Below, one piece after another: positions 6,525-7,129 of a DNA stretch of 7,129 nucleotides (positions are counted from its first letter, which is position 1; each line of letters starts with the position of its first letter). A program made the position numbers and the translations under genes. Location: NCBI GenBank assembly GCA_027483785.1, contig JAIXTU010000077.1:1-7129 (forward strand). Direction: 5' to 3'. This stretch comes from Flavobacterium sp. GTDB taxonomy: Bacteria; Bacteroidota; Bacteroidia; Flavobacteriales; Flavobacteriaceae. The notes under the pieces are model-generated. The model was not told the DNA's origin. It did no database searches and was given only the letters and a program-made list of their open reading frames with translations.

Positions 6525-6598
6525 TAGCGAGAGAGAGATTTGAACTCTCGACCTCAGGGTTATGAATCCTGCGCTCTAACCGACTGAGCTACCTCGCC
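6525..6598 (-). tRNA. tRNA-Met (CAU anticodon), probably elongator
   Basis: The minus strand folds as a 74-nt cloverleaf: acceptor GGCGAGG with TCTCGCT (two terminal G-U pairs), D-stem GCTC/GAGC, anticodon stem CAGGA/CCCTG with loop TTCATAA, variable loop AGGTC, T-arm GAGAG-TTCAAAT-CTCTC and discriminator A. The anticodon is CAT. The lack of a 1-72 mismatch and of three G-C pairs in the anticodon stem argues against the initiator. Elongator Met is favoured over the lysidine-modified tRNA-Ile(CAU), which has the same triplet and cannot be fully excluded here. The last anticodon stem pair is an A-C mismatch (31-39). CCA is not encoded and must be added after transcription. Confidence 0.95.
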
Positions 6599-6614
6599 AT
6601 TGGTTTTGCGGCTG

Positions 6615-6645
6615 CAAAGATACATTCTTTCTTATGTTACGCAAA
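6615..6645 (-). promoter_or_regulatory. Promoter of the tRNA-Met gene
   Basis: On the minus strand TTTG (6645-6642) is followed after 19 bases by TATCTTTG (6622-6615), a perfect match to the Bacteroidota -7 consensus TAnnTTTG. The -7 box ends 16 bases before the first tRNA base, leaving a short leader for RNase P to remove. It is the best promoter match in the window, as expected for a stable RNA gene. Confidence 0.82.
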
Positions 6646-6681
6646 CCCTCAAAGTATTTTTAATTATTTTTTTCGATTTTG

Positions 6682-6710
6682 TTGTTTTAATCCGATATTC
6701 ATTATATTTC
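6682..6710 (+). promoter_or_regulatory. Probable promoter of the START-like gene
   Basis: TTG (6682-6684, within TTTTGTTG) and TATATTTC (6703-6710) are separated by 18 bases. TATATTTC differs from TAnnTTTG only in the last base. Transcription would begin around 6716, giving a leader of about 15 bases before the ATG at 6732. It is divergent from, and does not overlap, the tRNA promoter. Confidence 0.6.
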
Positions 6711-6731
6711 GCAAAAATTGACATACCAACC

Positions 6732-7124
6732 ATGGAAGTAAAAGTAAAATACGAACTCGAGTTCCCCATTAATTCGTCGCCGCAACTCTTGTATCAATAT
6801 ATATCAACACCTTCGGGCTTAAGTGAGTGGTTTGCAGATAACGTAAACTCGCGTGGAGAGATTTTTACCTTTATTTGGGAGGATACCGAAGAGCGTGCCA
6901 GATTGGCTTCTAGAAAATCGGGCGAAAAGGTTAAATTTCGCTGGATTGACGAAGGCGATAAAGACACCGACTACTTTTTTGAACTCAAAATAATGGAAGA
7001 CGAAATCACCAAGGATGTTTCACTTTTGGTAACCGATTTCGCTCCAGAAGACGAATTAGGCGAGGCAGCTCAACTATGGGAAAATCAAGTTGCTGATCTC
7101 AAACATGTTATCGGTTCGGTGTAA
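6732..7124 (+). CDS. START-like (SRPBCC fold) domain protein
   Basis: A complete 130-residue cytoplasmic protein with no signal peptide or membrane segment. It resembles the small START-like family that is widespread in Bacteroidota. The helix-grip layout is readable: first strand VKVKYELEFPINSS, helix SPQLLYQYIS with the P-SGLSEWFADNV signature (W33, F34), strands around GEIFTFIWED and GEKVKFRWIDE, and a long C-terminal helix with LWENQVADLKHVIGS that would close the cavity. This is close to the full family length. Members of this fold bind hydrophobic ligands in the cavity; the ligand and cellular role of this family are not known to me. The start is ATG 6732, because the conserved fold begins at once and a good promoter lies just upstream. 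The frame stays open upstream to a TTG at 6600, but that would overlap the promoter and abut the tRNA. Confidence 0.9.
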   Translation: MEVKVKYELEFPINSSPQLLYQYISTPSGLSEWFADNVNSRGEIFTFIWEDTEERARLASRKSGEKVKFRWIDEGDKDTDYFFELKIMEDEITKDVSLLVTDFAPEDELGEAAQLWENQVADLKHVIGSV

Positions 7125-7129
7125 TTGCC

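Larger units (their letters stand above)
6253..6526 (-). repeat. Tandem 137-bp repeat of tRNA 3' part, spacer and terminator
   Basis: Bases 6253-6389 and 6390-6526 align end to end without gaps, with about 10 differences in 137 positions (roughly 93% identity). Each unit, read on the minus strand, holds the terminator hairpin, the spacer CGTTTTTGGGTTATGAAACG plus CTTTTTTAAGAAACGTAAG, and a decayed tRNA 3' part. The intact tRNA at 6525-6598 continues the same register at 139 bp because it has one extra AG in its 3' end. The array therefore looks like successive duplication of the tRNA 3' part together with its terminator. Confidence 0.9.

Noticed and set aside
6251..6526. CRISPR array or additional functional tRNAs suggested by the regular 137-bp spacing
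   Set aside because: There are only two full units, far longer than CRISPR repeats, with no unique spacers. The tRNA-like parts lack a pairing 5' half, so they are fossils and not genes.
6567..6567. A-C mismatch at the base of the tRNA anticodon loop as a sign of a defective gene
   Set aside because: All other helices pair well, the promoter is near-perfect, and from memory the same CAGGATTCATAACCCTG arm is seen in other flavobacterial tRNA-Met genes, so it is likely a normal feature.
6600..6731. A 44-codon N-terminal extension of the START-like protein from TTG at 6600
   Set aside because: It would start two bases from the tRNA 5' end, run through both promoters, and add a hydrophobic stretch not expected in this cytoplasmic family. 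The ATG at 6732 matches the usual domain start.

Overview
The window looks like a piece of a Bacteroidota chromosome, most likely from class Flavobacteriia. Four things point there. The promoters fit the flavobacterial TTG/TTTG - 17 to 19 bp - TAnnTTTG pattern instead of sigma70, and there are no Shine-Dalgarno sites. There is a START-like protein of a type common in this phylum. A very large secreted protein has the mosaic build of Type IX secretion (T9SS) cargo. The base composition is moderately AT-rich. No species can be named from the sequence alone.

Bases 1-5669 are one uninterrupted minus-strand reading frame of at least 1,889 codons that runs off the left edge. It encodes a secreted mosaic protein: signal peptide, glycine-rich domain, PKD-like and Ig-like modules, three ~123-residue 'choice-of-anchor D' (ASH-like) repeats, a LamG-like region ending in the IESYLAIKYG segment, a canonical LamG/concanavalin module, and a C-terminal region with the GNPYPS signature seen shortly before the sorting tail of many flavobacterial T9SS cargo proteins. 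The sorting tail itself would lie outside the window. Plus-strand frames over this stretch are antisense shadows.

Bases 5670-6250 carry no convincing gene. They hold the promoter of the giant gene, two short inverted repeats, and at 6061-6214 a highly structured element. Its nested helices and long imperfect hairpin resemble, from memory, the Flavo-1 class of flavobacterial non-coding RNA.

Bases 6251-6598 hold a minus-strand tRNA-Met(CAU) gene with a near-consensus promoter and an intrinsic terminator. Behind it lie two decayed copies of its 3' part. The cassette of tRNA 3' part plus terminator plus spacer is repeated at 137 bp (about 93% identity between the two decayed units). Both decayed copies carry a TCCGCC/GGCGGA palindrome where the anticodon stem and variable loop should be. 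A 10-nt sequence exactly complementary to the anticodon arm lies in both spacers.

Bases 6599-6731 are a divergent promoter region, and 6732-7124 encode a complete 130-residue START-like (SRPBCC fold) protein on the plus strand. There is no sign that the giant adhesin-like protein, the RNA element, the tRNA locus and the START-like gene form one pathway; they look like independently transcribed units.
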